A stretch of DNA of 58,077 nucleotides from an uncultured Porphyromonas sp. (lineage in GTDB: Bacteria > Bacteroidota > Bacteroidia > Bacteroidales > Porphyromonadaceae), in NCBI GenBank assembly GCA_900538385.1, contig UWSO01000012.1, positions 1 to 58,077 on the forward strand, given 5' to 3'. The notes beneath the pieces are model-generated. The model did not search any database. It worked only from the letters and a program-made list of their open reading frames with translations, and was not told where the DNA came from. Within the stretch, counting starts at the first letter, position 1. Every line of letters begins with the position of its first letter. Below, in pieces: positions 16,688 to 24,313 of the stretch. Both the position numbers and the translations under genes were made by a program.

Positions 16688-18154
16688 TTATTTACTGTGA
16701 CGAGACTTAGCCCGACGAATGACTCTGCGAAGATAACGAAAACCGAGCACTACGCCACTCACCGAGACGACCAAACCACCTAGCACCAGCACCAACATGC
16801 AGATGATGCGCAGTGTCGGATGCTCTGCAAAGAAGCCTATGCGAAGGTTGTGACAGAAGGGGTAGAGCCACTTCTTGACCCGCCCGTTGAGACTATAGTA
16901 GCGTGTCTCCCCTGTCGTCGAACTAATGTAGAGACGACTTGACTCCTTGTCCTGTGCCGAGATGCGATAGATCGGTAGCTCGTAGAGGTTGTTTAGACTG
17001 ACATAGTAGTTGTCGTAGTGATCCATTAGCTCGATCTGCATGTCGGAGGTTCCCAGCACCGGCGTGAGCTTAGCTTTGATATCCTCCTCTGTCAGATGCA
17101 ACGGCTGTGGAGCTTCACCCAGCGCGTCCCAGCTCTCTAGCTGCCCGTGGCGCTGCACCTCGTAGTAAGGGTGTCCGCCATAGCTGCGCCAAGTGATCTG
17201 CTGCACACCGCCTAGGTCGAGCAGCAAGCGGTAGTCATAAGTGTCCGAGCGTCCCAGCTGTGGAGCCTCTACGACTTGCACCTCCTTGCGCTTGACTTTC
17301 GTATCGTGCTGAGGGACGATCCACGACGGCAAGTCGTAGAGCGACATCACCCCGCTGAGGGCAAATAGCGTCAACGAGAGCCCAAAGATCACGCCACCGA
17401 CGAGGTGCCAGTGCAAAACTCTATTGCGCTTGTACGGACTGCGCAAGCGCTTCGTCCGCCTCCGCATACGGACGTAAAGGCGTATTCCAAGGTAAAGACC
17501 GGAAAATGCTGCGATAACAGCCAGCGAAGCGAAGATCGAGATGACCCAAAGCCACACGGTGCGGTTTTGCCTTAACCACCAGTAGTAAAACATATGGGGG
17601 ATCGTACCACACGATGCCCCAATGCGCTCCGAACGAGTGCAGAGCTGTACCGCATCGCCCGTACGACTAGAGAGGTAGAGGTAAGTTCCCTCAGGGTCGT
17701 CAAAGCGGTATCGGTAGAGGGGCAGATCCTTCTTGATCCTCGGGTAAGGCGTCCACGTGTCTATGTGTCGTATCGTATCAACCGCCACGATGGGCGCAGA
17801 GCTAAAGCGCGACGCATACTGCTCATACCAAGCCTCTGGCACCGAATCCGTAGCTGTCGTGAGGAGCGAGTCCGCATGCCACAGATCCCCCCCCTCGCTC
17901 GTCTCCACACGCCACACCGGCTTGCCACAATGCGTAGTGAGTGCGAGTGCCGTCAGCTCTTCGCCAGGCTGTAGCTTCGCCTGTAGCGTAGCCTCCGACG
18001 GTAGAGCCACCGAGGCCGCGAGGGTGTCTTGCAGCGGTAAGTCCTTGTCCCCTAAGCGGGGGAAGGAGCAAAAGATCATCACCCCTCCAGAGATCAACCA
18101 TAAGAGGAAGAGCGGAGCACAGATGGTGCCAAGTACTTTGTGTAGCCAGCGCAT
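16688..18154 (-). CDS. PepSY-associated membrane protein heading the cobalamin operon
   Basis: 488 residues with four membrane segments: ~8-30, ~198-222, ~245-270 and ~445-470. Two periplasmic PepSY-like regions lie between. This is the topology of PepSY_TM proteins, often found beside TonB receptors and thought to pass electrons to reduce imported metal chelates; conserved His residues at helix ends (RWLHKVLG, RVLHWHLVGG) could bind heme. It is the first gene of the minus-strand block leading into cbiHC-cobL-cbiGF-cbiL, which suggests it acts on a cobalt, iron or corrinoid substrate. That role is inferred from context. Confidence 0.88.
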   Translation of the reverse strand: MRWLHKVLGTICAPLFLLWLISGGVMIFCSFPRLGDKDLPLQDTLAASVALPSEATLQAKLQPGEELTALALTTHCGKPVWRVETSEGGDLWHADSLLTTATDSVPEAWYEQYASRFSSAPIVAVDTIRHIDTWTPYPRIKKDLPLYRYRFDDPEGTYLYLSSRTGDAVQLCTRSERIGASCGTIPHMFYYWWLRQNRTVWLWVISIFASLAVIAAFSGLYLGIRLYVRMRRRTKRLRSPYKRNRVLHWHLVGGVIFGLSLTLFALSGVMSLYDLPSWIVPQHDTKVKRKEVQVVEAPQLGRSDTYDYRLLLDLGGVQQITWRSYGGHPYYEVQRHGQLESWDALGEAPQPLHLTEEDIKAKLTPVLGTSDMQIELMDHYDNYYVSLNNLYELPIYRISAQDKESSRLYISSTTGETRYYSLNGRVKKWLYPFCHNLRIGFFAEHPTLRIICMLVLVLGGLVVSVSGVVLGFRYLRRVIRRAKSRHSK

Positions 18155-18267
18155 AGCCGTGATCAGATTATGGAGTTATCGTATTCTCGTTATGAGATTG
18201 TTCCCATGATGTCAAGGGAAGAAGTAGCCCCAGAGTCTCTAGCGCAATAGCAACTCCCTCCCGACTG

Positions 18268-18275
18268 CAAAGGTA
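18268..18275 (-). promoter_or_regulatory. -7 element for the PepSY-cbi operon
   Basis: TACCTTTG on the minus strand, ~113 bases before the ATG at 18154. No matching TTG at -33. I looked for a cobalamin riboswitch (B12-box-like conserved core) in the leader between here and the gene and could not recognise one. The rest of the 18276-18556 gap is AT-rich with no ORF or repeat that I can identify. Confidence 0.5.
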
Positions 18276-18556
18276 CACATACTCTTGCTTGTATCGCCCG
18301 ATTCCCTTTCTATAAATCTTTGAATTCGGCTTCTCTGCTATCGCTTTGTACTTTTTTTTGAGATATAGACGGCTTCTCTAGGGCATTAAACATCAAACTG
18401 CAGCCTGCTAATATCTCAATAATCCATGTAGAAGAGCGATAGAACAACCGCATCAAGCTTGTAGGACACAACAGCCATAACCCAACCCCTACAGCCCGCT
18501 ACCAGCAACCACTACACGATAAATATCCTAAACCCGACATAGGAGAGTTGTAAAGC

Positions 18557-18589
18557 TTGTTTACGTCAAAATGTTTTTCCTATCTTTGC
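18557..18589 (+). promoter_or_regulatory. Promoter of the T9SS LRR cargo gene
   Basis: TTG at 18557-18559 and TATCTTTG at 18581-18588, 21 bases apart, form a good Bacteroidota promoter ~65 bases before the ATG. Confidence 0.7.
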
Positions 18590-18652
18590 GAATAGCATGT
18601 CTAGGGGTTGTTTCGATGACCTCGTTTAATTTATTCACTCTCAAGCAGACAA

Positions 18653-21600
18653 ATGAATATGAAACAAAACTACATGGTGTTTCATAGGCTAAGCAGGTCT
18701 ATCTTCTTTAGCCTACTCCTCCTCTTGACATGTATCTCAAGAGGAGCTGCAGAGCCCAAGTTGCCCTTAGAGCGCACGGGCTACTTCTATCTCAATAATC
18801 ACTACATAACTCGTGACATCCACGACAAAAAGGTCAGCATACCTGACTACCTCAGTGAGGGGAAGGCTGTCCTCGTAGAGCTGTGTGGTATATGGAGTGT
18901 TAATGGACAAGAGATCCATAAGCAGGGGATGCTCAAAAATCTATATGCAACCTATGGTCCGGAGGGTACTAAGGAACTAGAGGTGATATGGGTTAATACA
19001 GACAGTACGACACTGGAGGAGATACAGGGTTTCTCATACTGGGGGGACGGATTTGACTGGACAGATGGAGGCACTATCCCATATCCTATCTTAAACACAA
19101 GTAAGTTTAGTCCTACTTATGGCTTCTTGTGGACTTACCTCCCCAAGTTTTACTTGATAGAGCCCTCAGGCTGGTGCCTAGATGTCACAAAAATGCTGCT
19201 CAGCGAAGATATGAAGCTTGTGGAAAACTACAGTGCCATCATTCGAGAGCTACTAGATAAGCAGGTAGGTATCAAGTCTGCCCCAATCGTAGAGTCAATA
19301 GGCGGGGTTGAGACACTCTTTGTCGGTGAGACTGGATACTTTGAGAGTCGCACACGATACTGGGGTAACCTCACCTCCATTCAGTGGTCTGCTGAAGGAA
19401 CTACAGAGACATCAGATGCTAACACCTTTAGGCCTGTATGGTCTCAGCCAGGCACATACAAAGTCCGCGTGAAGGTCTCTAACGAATATGGCGATGCAAC
19501 GAAAGAAATCTCCGTCACCGTACTCGGAGACGAAGAGAAAGTTTCAACCTTCCCCACAAAGTTCGGATTTGACGATTCCAAAGTTCCGACAACCTGGCGT
19601 GTATATGATCAGGACGAAGACGGATACTGCTGGCTCCCCCTCGCCAAGGACCAAAAAGATCGTATCAGTGCCGAGATGCTAGCGACACTAGGCGGTTTAG
19701 GCGGTACAGCAGATGCGTTGGTCAGCTATAGTTACTACATGACCCACTTTGACTTTAAGTACGAAGAGGGATTCGGCTTTTATCTAAAACCAGAGGACTG
19801 GTTGATTACTCCCACTATAGTAATCCCAAAGGACGCCACCAAGGCTACGCTTAACTATCTTGATGGCTACTTCTACTCGGTAGAGAAAAAAGAACGCGTT
19901 GATGGCTACAAGGTTTTACTATCTGAAAGTGGTATAGCACCAGAAGACTTTAAGGTAACGCTATTCAATAAACCGACCATAGAATCTAGTGAAGATAAGA
20001 CCCCTGCCTTTGAGCGAACAATAGACTTAACTCCCTACGCAGGCAAGAGTATTCGAATCGCTTTCGTCCATCCAGCTCGCTATAGCTACGAAGTAGGTAC
20101 TGGTGTAATCATTGATGAGGTGACCGTAACCTCCGATGGTCATAACCCTAGCCCTCGCTATACGACGGACCAACCTTACATAGAGCTCTCTACATCTCGC
20201 AAATCAGGGTCATGGAGCTTTAACATTGACGCTCCCGAAGAGGCGCAGAAAAATTGTTGGGCAGATTTGAACGGAAACGGCATGTACGACCTAGGCGAAG
20301 AGGAAGGCTTTGACTTTCGCTTCACCAACTATCGCAAAGAGATAGGAAGCCAGACACTGCGCATTTACGGTGATTTGACTCGATTTGAGTGTAGCTTCCA
20401 GGAGATTACTGAGATCGACCTAAGTCATGCACCACACTTGACCACCTTCGTGTCAAATTACAACAAGAGCTTGACGCAATTAGATCTTTCACACAACGAA
20501 GAGCTAACCAAGCTTGAGGCTTATGGTAATGGACTAACTAACCTAACCCTCGGACGTAAGCCCCAGCTCAAGACTCTTGATCTCAATAGTAATGCTCTGA
20601 CGAGTCTAGACCTTCATGAGGCTCCTCTGCTAGAGCGTGTCGACTGCTTCGGCAATCATATAGGAGCCAAAGAAGCTCATCTTCTCGTCACCTCACTCGT
20701 AAACAAGACAGCAGAAAAGCCTGGCAAGCTATACTTCGTTAATAGCACTTTCGGTAAGGAAGAGAATCAGATTCTTGTCTCCGATGTTCTCTTGGCTCAG
20801 AGCAAGAATTGGTCCGTCATAGACTTTAATGCCTCTAAACCGTACAAGGGTATCGACAATACTTGCTACACAACCGAGCTACCCGCCATCACGCTAAAGG
20901 CACAGGAAGCTACAGGAGAGTGGCACCTACAGATTAAAGTCGCAGAGGGCGAGGCTAGAGACTCCGTATGGCTCGACCTAAACGATAACAAGCTCTTTGA
21001 CTTTGGTGAGGAGCTAACAGAGGATATCCTTCAAAATGGATGGACAGCTCCTAGAGGGACCCCTTCTGTGACCCTCTATGGTGCCGTCACTCAGATCAAG
21101 TGTCAAGAAAATAAGCTCACTGAGATCGACTGCTCAGCAAACGACCGACTAGAGCTCCTCGACTGTAGCAAGAACATACTCTCCAAGATAACACTCGGGA
21201 CACAGCCTAGCCTAAAGGATCTTTACTGCTATCAGAACCAGCTACAAGAGATAGACCTATCTCAATCGCCTAATATCACAAGTCTATCTCTGAACAACAA
21301 TAAGTTTACGGCCTTGGATCTCTCTAACAACACCAAGCTCAAGGTACTTATGCTGTCTGACAATGAAGTAAGCGCACTAGATCTTTCTAAGCTCACCGAG
21401 CTAGTTTTCTTTGCTTGCAATGACAATAAGTTCACTTCCTTAGATCTCTCTAAGCAGATCAAGCTAGAGACCTTATACTGCGTCGGCAATAAACTTACAG
21501 CGCTAGACCTGTCTGCACTACAAGAGCTCCTAACTTTATCCTGTGAGAGCAACGAGCTAACTGCCCTTGACCTTTCGGCTAATAAAAAGCTAGAAGCTCT

Positions 21601-22054
21601 CTACTGCTACGAAAATGCCATCTCAGCATCTTCGATGAAGAAGCTCTTCACCACCCTATCCGATAGAAGTGGCAAAACTCAAGGCAAACTCTATGCAATC
21701 AATAGCTCAAAAGCTTCCGAGCGCAATGGTTATAACCTTGAAGATATAGCCATCGCCACGGCTAAGAACTGGCAGGTGAACGACTACAAGGATGGAGCCA
21801 ATGGTGGAACTAATCCTCTTGCTATAGAGATCGTTACAACTCCCGAACAGATCATACCTCAAATATCTCAAGGGTGGCTCACGCTCTCAAGTATCGAGCC
21901 CCAAACTCTAGGCAAGCTATACACAGCGGATGGTCTCTTGATACGAGAGGGTAAAACGGGCTACGATGGGGTACTACGTCTAGACATGAGTGCGCTAGAT
22001 GCTGGAAACTACATCCTTGCCATAGGACAGGTTACTCTGAAGGTCGTACTCTGA
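18653..22054 (+). CDS. Large secreted mosaic protein: thioredoxin-like, PKD, cleaved-adhesin, LRR, T9SS sorting domain
   Basis: 1133 residues. Signal peptide ~10-33 (SIFFSLLLLLTCISRGAAE); the ATG at 18659 is an alternative start. ~40-205 resembles a TlpA/thioredoxin-like fold but has no CxxC (VLVELCGIWSVNG at the expected site). ~220-295 is PKD-like. ~299-495 matches the cleaved-adhesin domain of gingipains and HagA (WLITPTIVIP, IDLTPYAGKSIRIAFVH, GVIIDEVTV). Two related modules follow (~503-727 and ~740-1044). Each starts with a calcium-loop-like W-x-DLN-x-N-x-x-x-D-x-GEE, then leucine-rich repeats (LDLS-N-x-L pattern), then a GKLYxxNS segment. The last ~80 residues are a type A C-terminal sorting domain, so it should cross the outer membrane by T9SS and be anchored to A-LPS. 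Likely an adhesin. Confidence 0.85.
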   Translation: MNMKQNYMVFHRLSRSIFFSLLLLLTCISRGAAEPKLPLERTGYFYLNNHYITRDIHDKKVSIPDYLSEGKAVLVELCGIWSVNGQEIHKQGMLKNLYATYGPEGTKELEVIWVNTDSTTLEEIQGFSYWGDGFDWTDGGTIPYPILNTSKFSPTYGFLWTYLPKFYLIEPSGWCLDVTKMLLSEDMKLVENYSAIIRELLDKQVGIKSAPIVESIGGVETLFVGETGYFESRTRYWGNLTSIQWSAEGTTETSDANTFRPVWSQPGTYKVRVKVSNEYGDATKEISVTVLGDEEKVSTFPTKFGFDDSKVPTTWRVYDQDEDGYCWLPLAKDQKDRISAEMLATLGGLGGTADALVSYSYYMTHFDFKYEEGFGFYLKPEDWLITPTIVIPKDATKATLNYLDGYFYSVEKKERVDGYKVLLSESGIAPEDFKVTLFNKPTIESSEDKTPAFERTIDLTPYAGKSIRIAFVHPARYSYEVGTGVIIDEVTVTSDGHNPSPRYTTDQPYIELSTSRKSGSWSFNIDAPEEAQKNCWADLNGNGMYDLGEEEGFDFRFTNYRKEIGSQTLRIYGDLTRFECSFQEITEIDLSHAPHLTTFVSNYNKSLTQLDLSHNEELTKLEAYGNGLTNLTLGRKPQLKTLDLNSNALTSLDLHEAPLLERVDCFGNHIGAKEAHLLVTSLVNKTAEKPGKLYFVNSTFGKEENQILVSDVLLAQSKNWSVIDFNASKPYKGIDNTCYTTELPAITLKAQEATGEWHLQIKVAEGEARDSVWLDLNDNKLFDFGEELTEDILQNGWTAPRGTPSVTLYGAVTQIKCQENKLTEIDCSANDRLELLDCSKNILSKITLGTQPSLKDLYCYQNQLQEIDLSQSPNITSLSLNNNKFTALDLSNNTKLKVLMLSDNEVSALDLSKLTELVFFACNDNKFTSLDLSKQIKLETLYCVGNKLTALDLSALQELLTLSCESNELTALDLSANKKLEALYCYENAISASSMKKLFTTLSDRSGKTQGKLYAINSSKASERNGYNLEDIAIATAKNWQVNDYKDGANGGTNPLAIEIVTTPEQIIPQISQGWLTLSSIEPQTLGKLYTADGLLIREGKTGYDGVLRLDMSALDAGNYILAIGQVTLKVVL

Positions 22055-22135
22055 TACGAGATTGAAAGGACTAGACAGTAACGTGGTGACGATTAGGATC
22101 CACTACTGTCCAATATAATCTCAAATGAACCGATT

Positions 22136-22172
22136 AAGGGCTGATTTCTCTAATGAGGATCAGCCCTTTTTT
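22136..22172 (+). terminator. Rho-independent terminator of the LRR cargo gene
   Basis: AAGGGCTGAT (22136-22145) pairs with ATCAGCCCTT (22159-22168), followed by TTTT. It lies 80 bases after the stop. Confidence 0.85.
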
Positions 22173-22235
22173 CAGTTTCTCACAAAAAGAGAGCTTGAGC
22201 GAGCAAAGCCAGCTTCGAAGAAATGGAGAATTTCC

Positions 22236-22400
22236 TCGGAGCTATTTTTCATTTGCTCTGGAGGAAATGGGAGAATTCTTTGGACTTATCATTTGATTCT
22301 TCCGAAGTTTCATTTGATTCTTCCGAAGTATCGTTTGATTTCTCCGAAGAAATTTGTCGTTTCCTCCGTGGAGATTTCTGATTTCTTCCGTGGGGATCAA
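22236..22400 (-). repeat. Copy of the CTTCGGA/CCACGGAGG element, reverse orientation
   Basis: On the minus strand this holds about three ~21-bp units of the CTTCGGARGAATCAAATGA type (on the plus strand seen as TCATTTGATTCTTCCGAAG, ~22295-22350), flanked by CTCCACGGAGG-like words at ~22360-22375. It fills the gap between the terminator of the LRR gene and the promoter of the first lipoprotein. An open frame runs across it but encodes repeat translation only. Confidence 0.75.
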
Positions 22401-22420
22401 TTTTTGGTGCGAATGACGTT

Positions 22421-22451
22421 TTGGCAGATTCCTTTTTTTGTGCTACATTTG
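22421..22451 (+). promoter_or_regulatory. Promoter of lipoprotein 1
   Basis: TTG at 22421-22423 and TACATTTG at 22444-22451, spacer 20, ending 26 bases before the ATG at 22478. Confidence 0.75.
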
Positions 22452-22477
22452 CCTTTGTATCAATAATGCCTCACAGT

Positions 22478-22936
22478 ATGAAAAAAGTTTATCTATCCGT
22501 ACGCTCGCTCCTATCCGCTGGAGCCGCTCTCCTACTTGGCTGGCTAGGCTTCTCTAGTTGCTCGGAAACTCCTGATTCTGGGAAGGTTGAGTATGGCACG
22601 CCCACAGTTGATTATGAGTTTAAGGTGCGCGTCACCGACCAAGACGCTAAGCCTGTCGAGGGTCTTCAAGTAGATCTACCCCGTAGCGATGGAGACGAAA
22701 AGGGACTCACCGATGCTCAGGGCAAAGCTGAGCTAGACGGGAGCTACATGGGCTTCCGCAAGGATCATAAGGTAGTCCTAGAGGTGAAGGACATCGATGG
22801 CGAGAAGAATGGCGTCGTCGCAGACAAGCAAGTGACCGTAGAGGTCAAGGAGAGCGACTTCGTCAGCAAAGGCTCTGGGAACTGGGACAACGGCAAGGTT
22901 AAGAAGGATATCGATATTAAGGTGGAGCGCAAGTAA
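22478..22936 (+). CDS. rSAM/lipoprotein-system lipoprotein 1
   Basis: 152 residues. The start at 22478 aligns with its two paralogues; an upstream in-frame ATG at 22466 adds only four residues. Signal with lipobox LGFSSC (Cys28 lipidated). After a short linker comes YGTPTVDYEFKVRVTDQD (from residue 39), PVEGLQV, then a beta-rich domain like a carboxypeptidase-regulatory fold ending in KKDIDIKVERK. From memory this matches the 'putative lipoprotein, rSAM/lipoprotein system' family (TIGR04134), always near a radical SAM enzyme. It is expected on the periplasmic side or cell surface. Function unknown. Proposed substrate of the radical SAM protein at 24314. Confidence 0.85.
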   Translation: MKKVYLSVRSLLSAGAALLLGWLGFSSCSETPDSGKVEYGTPTVDYEFKVRVTDQDAKPVEGLQVDLPRSDGDEKGLTDAQGKAELDGSYMGFRKDHKVVLEVKDIDGEKNGVVADKQVTVEVKESDFVSKGSGNWDNGKVKKDIDIKVERK

Positions 22937-22952
22937 TCTAGTCTAAAGTTTA

Positions 22953-22983
22953 TTGTGCGTCTTCCGCAATTGTATTACTTTTG
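22953..22983 (+). promoter_or_regulatory. Promoter of lipoprotein 2
   Basis: TTG at 22953-22955, 20-base spacer, TACTTTTG at 22976-22983, then ATG at 23008. The whole intergenic sequence is repeated exactly before lipoprotein 3. Confidence 0.75.
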
Positions 22984-23007
22984 TCGTAGTATCAAAGCGA
23001 CCACACT

Positions 23008-23466
23008 ATGAAAAGAGTTTATCTATCCGTACGCTCGCTCCTATCCGCTGGAGCTTCCCTCCTACTTGGCTGGCTAGGATTCTCAAGTTGCTCGGAAACT
23101 CCTGAGTCGGGGATGGCCGCGTACGGAACGCCCACAGTCGATTATGAGTTCAAAGTGCGTGTCACGGACCAAGACGCTAAGCCTGTCGAGGGTCTTCAAG
23201 TAGCCCTGCCCATAAGTCATGTAAACGAAAAGGAACTCACCGATGCTCAGGGCAATGCTGAGCTCGATGGTAGCTACACTGGCCCCCACAGGGATCATGA
23301 GGTGGTCCTAGAGGTGAAGGACATCGATGGCGAGAAGAATGGTGTCGTCGCAGACCAGCAAGTCACCGTAGAGGTCAAGGAGAGCGACTTCGTCAGCAAA
23401 GGCTCTGGGGACTGGGACAACGGCAAGGTTAAGAAGGATATCGATATTAAGGTGGAGCGCAAGTAA
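23008..23466 (+). CDS. rSAM/lipoprotein-system lipoprotein 2
   Basis: 152 residues, nearly the same as lipoprotein 1 in the signal (lipobox LGFSSC, Cys28), the YGTPTVDYEFKVRVTDQD segment and the C-terminal VEVKESDFVSKGSG to KKDIDIKVERK. The differences cluster in two short windows: after QVALP (ISHVNEKE) and around GSYTGPHRDHE. It has its own promoter in a gap identical to the next one, so it arose by recent tandem duplication of a ~530-bp gene-plus-gap unit. Likely paralogous substrate or partner of the radical SAM enzyme. Confidence 0.85.
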   Translation: MKRVYLSVRSLLSAGASLLLGWLGFSSCSETPESGMAAYGTPTVDYEFKVRVTDQDAKPVEGLQVALPISHVNEKELTDAQGNAELDGSYTGPHRDHEVVLEVKDIDGEKNGVVADQQVTVEVKESDFVSKGSGDWDNGKVKKDIDIKVERK

Positions 23467-23482
23467 TCTAGTCTAAAGTTTA

Positions 23483-23513
23483 TTGTGCGTCTTCCGCAAT
23501 TGTATTACTTTTG
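23483..23513 (+). promoter_or_regulatory. Promoter of lipoprotein 3
   Basis: TTG at 23483-23485, 20-base spacer, TACTTTTG at 23506-23513, then ATG at 23538; a duplicate of the lipoprotein 2 promoter. Confidence 0.75.
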
Positions 23514-23537
23514 TCGTAGTATCAAAGCGACCACACT

Positions 23538-23987
23538 ATGAAAAGAGTTTATCTATCCGTACGCTCGCTCCTATCCGCTGGAGCCTCCCTCCTACTCGGC
23601 TGGCTGGGATTCACTAGTTGCGATAGCATCGGAATGGCCGAGTATGGCACGCCCACAGTCGATTACGAGTTCAAGGTGCGCGTCACCGACCAAGACGCTA
23701 AGCCAGTTGAGGGTCTTCAGGTAGACCTGCCCAATGGCTATGGAGACGAAAAGGAGCTCACCGATGCTCAGGGCAAAGCTGAGCTAGACGGGCGCTACGT
23801 TGGTTTTCGCAGGGATCACCAGGTAGTCCTAGAGGTGAAGGACATCGATGGCGAGAAGAATGGCGTCGTCGCAGACAAGCAAGTGACCGTAGAGGTCAAG
23901 GAGAGCGACTTCGTCAGCAAAGGCTCTAGACGCTGGAACAACGGCAAGGTAAAGAAGGATATAGAGATCCAAGTGGAGCGCAAGTAG
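23538..23987 (+). CDS. rSAM/lipoprotein-system lipoprotein 3
   Basis: 149 residues. Same signal region (lipobox LGFTSC, Cys28), but the linker between Cys28 and the YGTP motif is three residues shorter (YGTP at 36-39). The same variable windows differ again (PNGYGDEKE; GRYVGFRRDHQ). The C-terminus ends KKDIEIQVERK, so the end has begun to diverge. Third member of the tandem array. Followed after 45 bases by the short fourth lipoprotein, which has no clear promoter of its own. Confidence 0.85.
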   Translation: MKRVYLSVRSLLSAGASLLLGWLGFTSCDSIGMAEYGTPTVDYEFKVRVTDQDAKPVEGLQVDLPNGYGDEKELTDAQGKAELDGRYVGFRRDHQVVLEVKDIDGEKNGVVADKQVTVEVKESDFVSKGSRRWNNGKVKKDIEIQVERK

Positions 23988-24032
23988 CCTCTGTAGAGTC
24001 TTTGTCCTCACTTCTACTATTATATATAGTGT

Positions 24033-24290
24033 ATGAAGCGAAAGCTCTCAAATATCATTTCTAATCTAATCGCTGGTACGCTGCTTGCGCTGATCGGTTG
24101 CTTAGGTTTCTCCAGCTGTAAGACACGCGCTACGCAGAGGACGAGCGAGGGCGACAAGTCGGAGCAGCCCGACACGACGACGCTCGCCAAGCCTAGCCCT
24201 AGACCAGACGGTATGGGCATGGTGATGTATGGCACGCCTACGACGATGTTTGAGCCGAAGCAGATCGTAGAGCCGGAGAAGCCAGAGTGA
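24033..24290 (+). CDS. Short rSAM-associated lipoprotein ending just after the YGTP motif
   Basis: 85 residues. Lipoprotein signal with LGFSSC (Cys29), like the three upstream paralogues, then a Ser/Thr/Pro/charged linker, then MVMYGTPTTMFEPK (YGTP at 66-69) and only ~12 further residues (Pro/Glu-rich). It keeps the lipidation site and the YGTP-x-x-x-[YF]-E-x-K core but lacks the whole beta-domain of the others. The frame ends at a clean stop and the gene lies 23 bases before the radical SAM gene, so it is probably functional and cotranscribed. If the YGTP segment is what the enzyme recognises, this is close to a minimal substrate. Confidence 0.8.
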   Translation: MKRKLSNIISNLIAGTLLALIGCLGFSSCKTRATQRTSEGDKSEQPDTTTLAKPSPRPDGMGMVMYGTPTTMFEPKQIVEPEKPE

Positions 24291-24313
24291 ACTAGAGATC
24301 GTGGTCTCATCGA

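Noticed and set aside
18155..18652. Cobalamin riboswitch before the cbi operon
   Set aside because: I could not recognise the conserved core or a B12-box-like word on either strand; a covariance search would decide.
22125..22466. Open frame of 113 codons in the gap before lipoprotein 1
   Set aside because: It translates the repeat element (ILPKFHLILPK pattern) and runs through a terminator and the lipoprotein promoter; no signal or domain.
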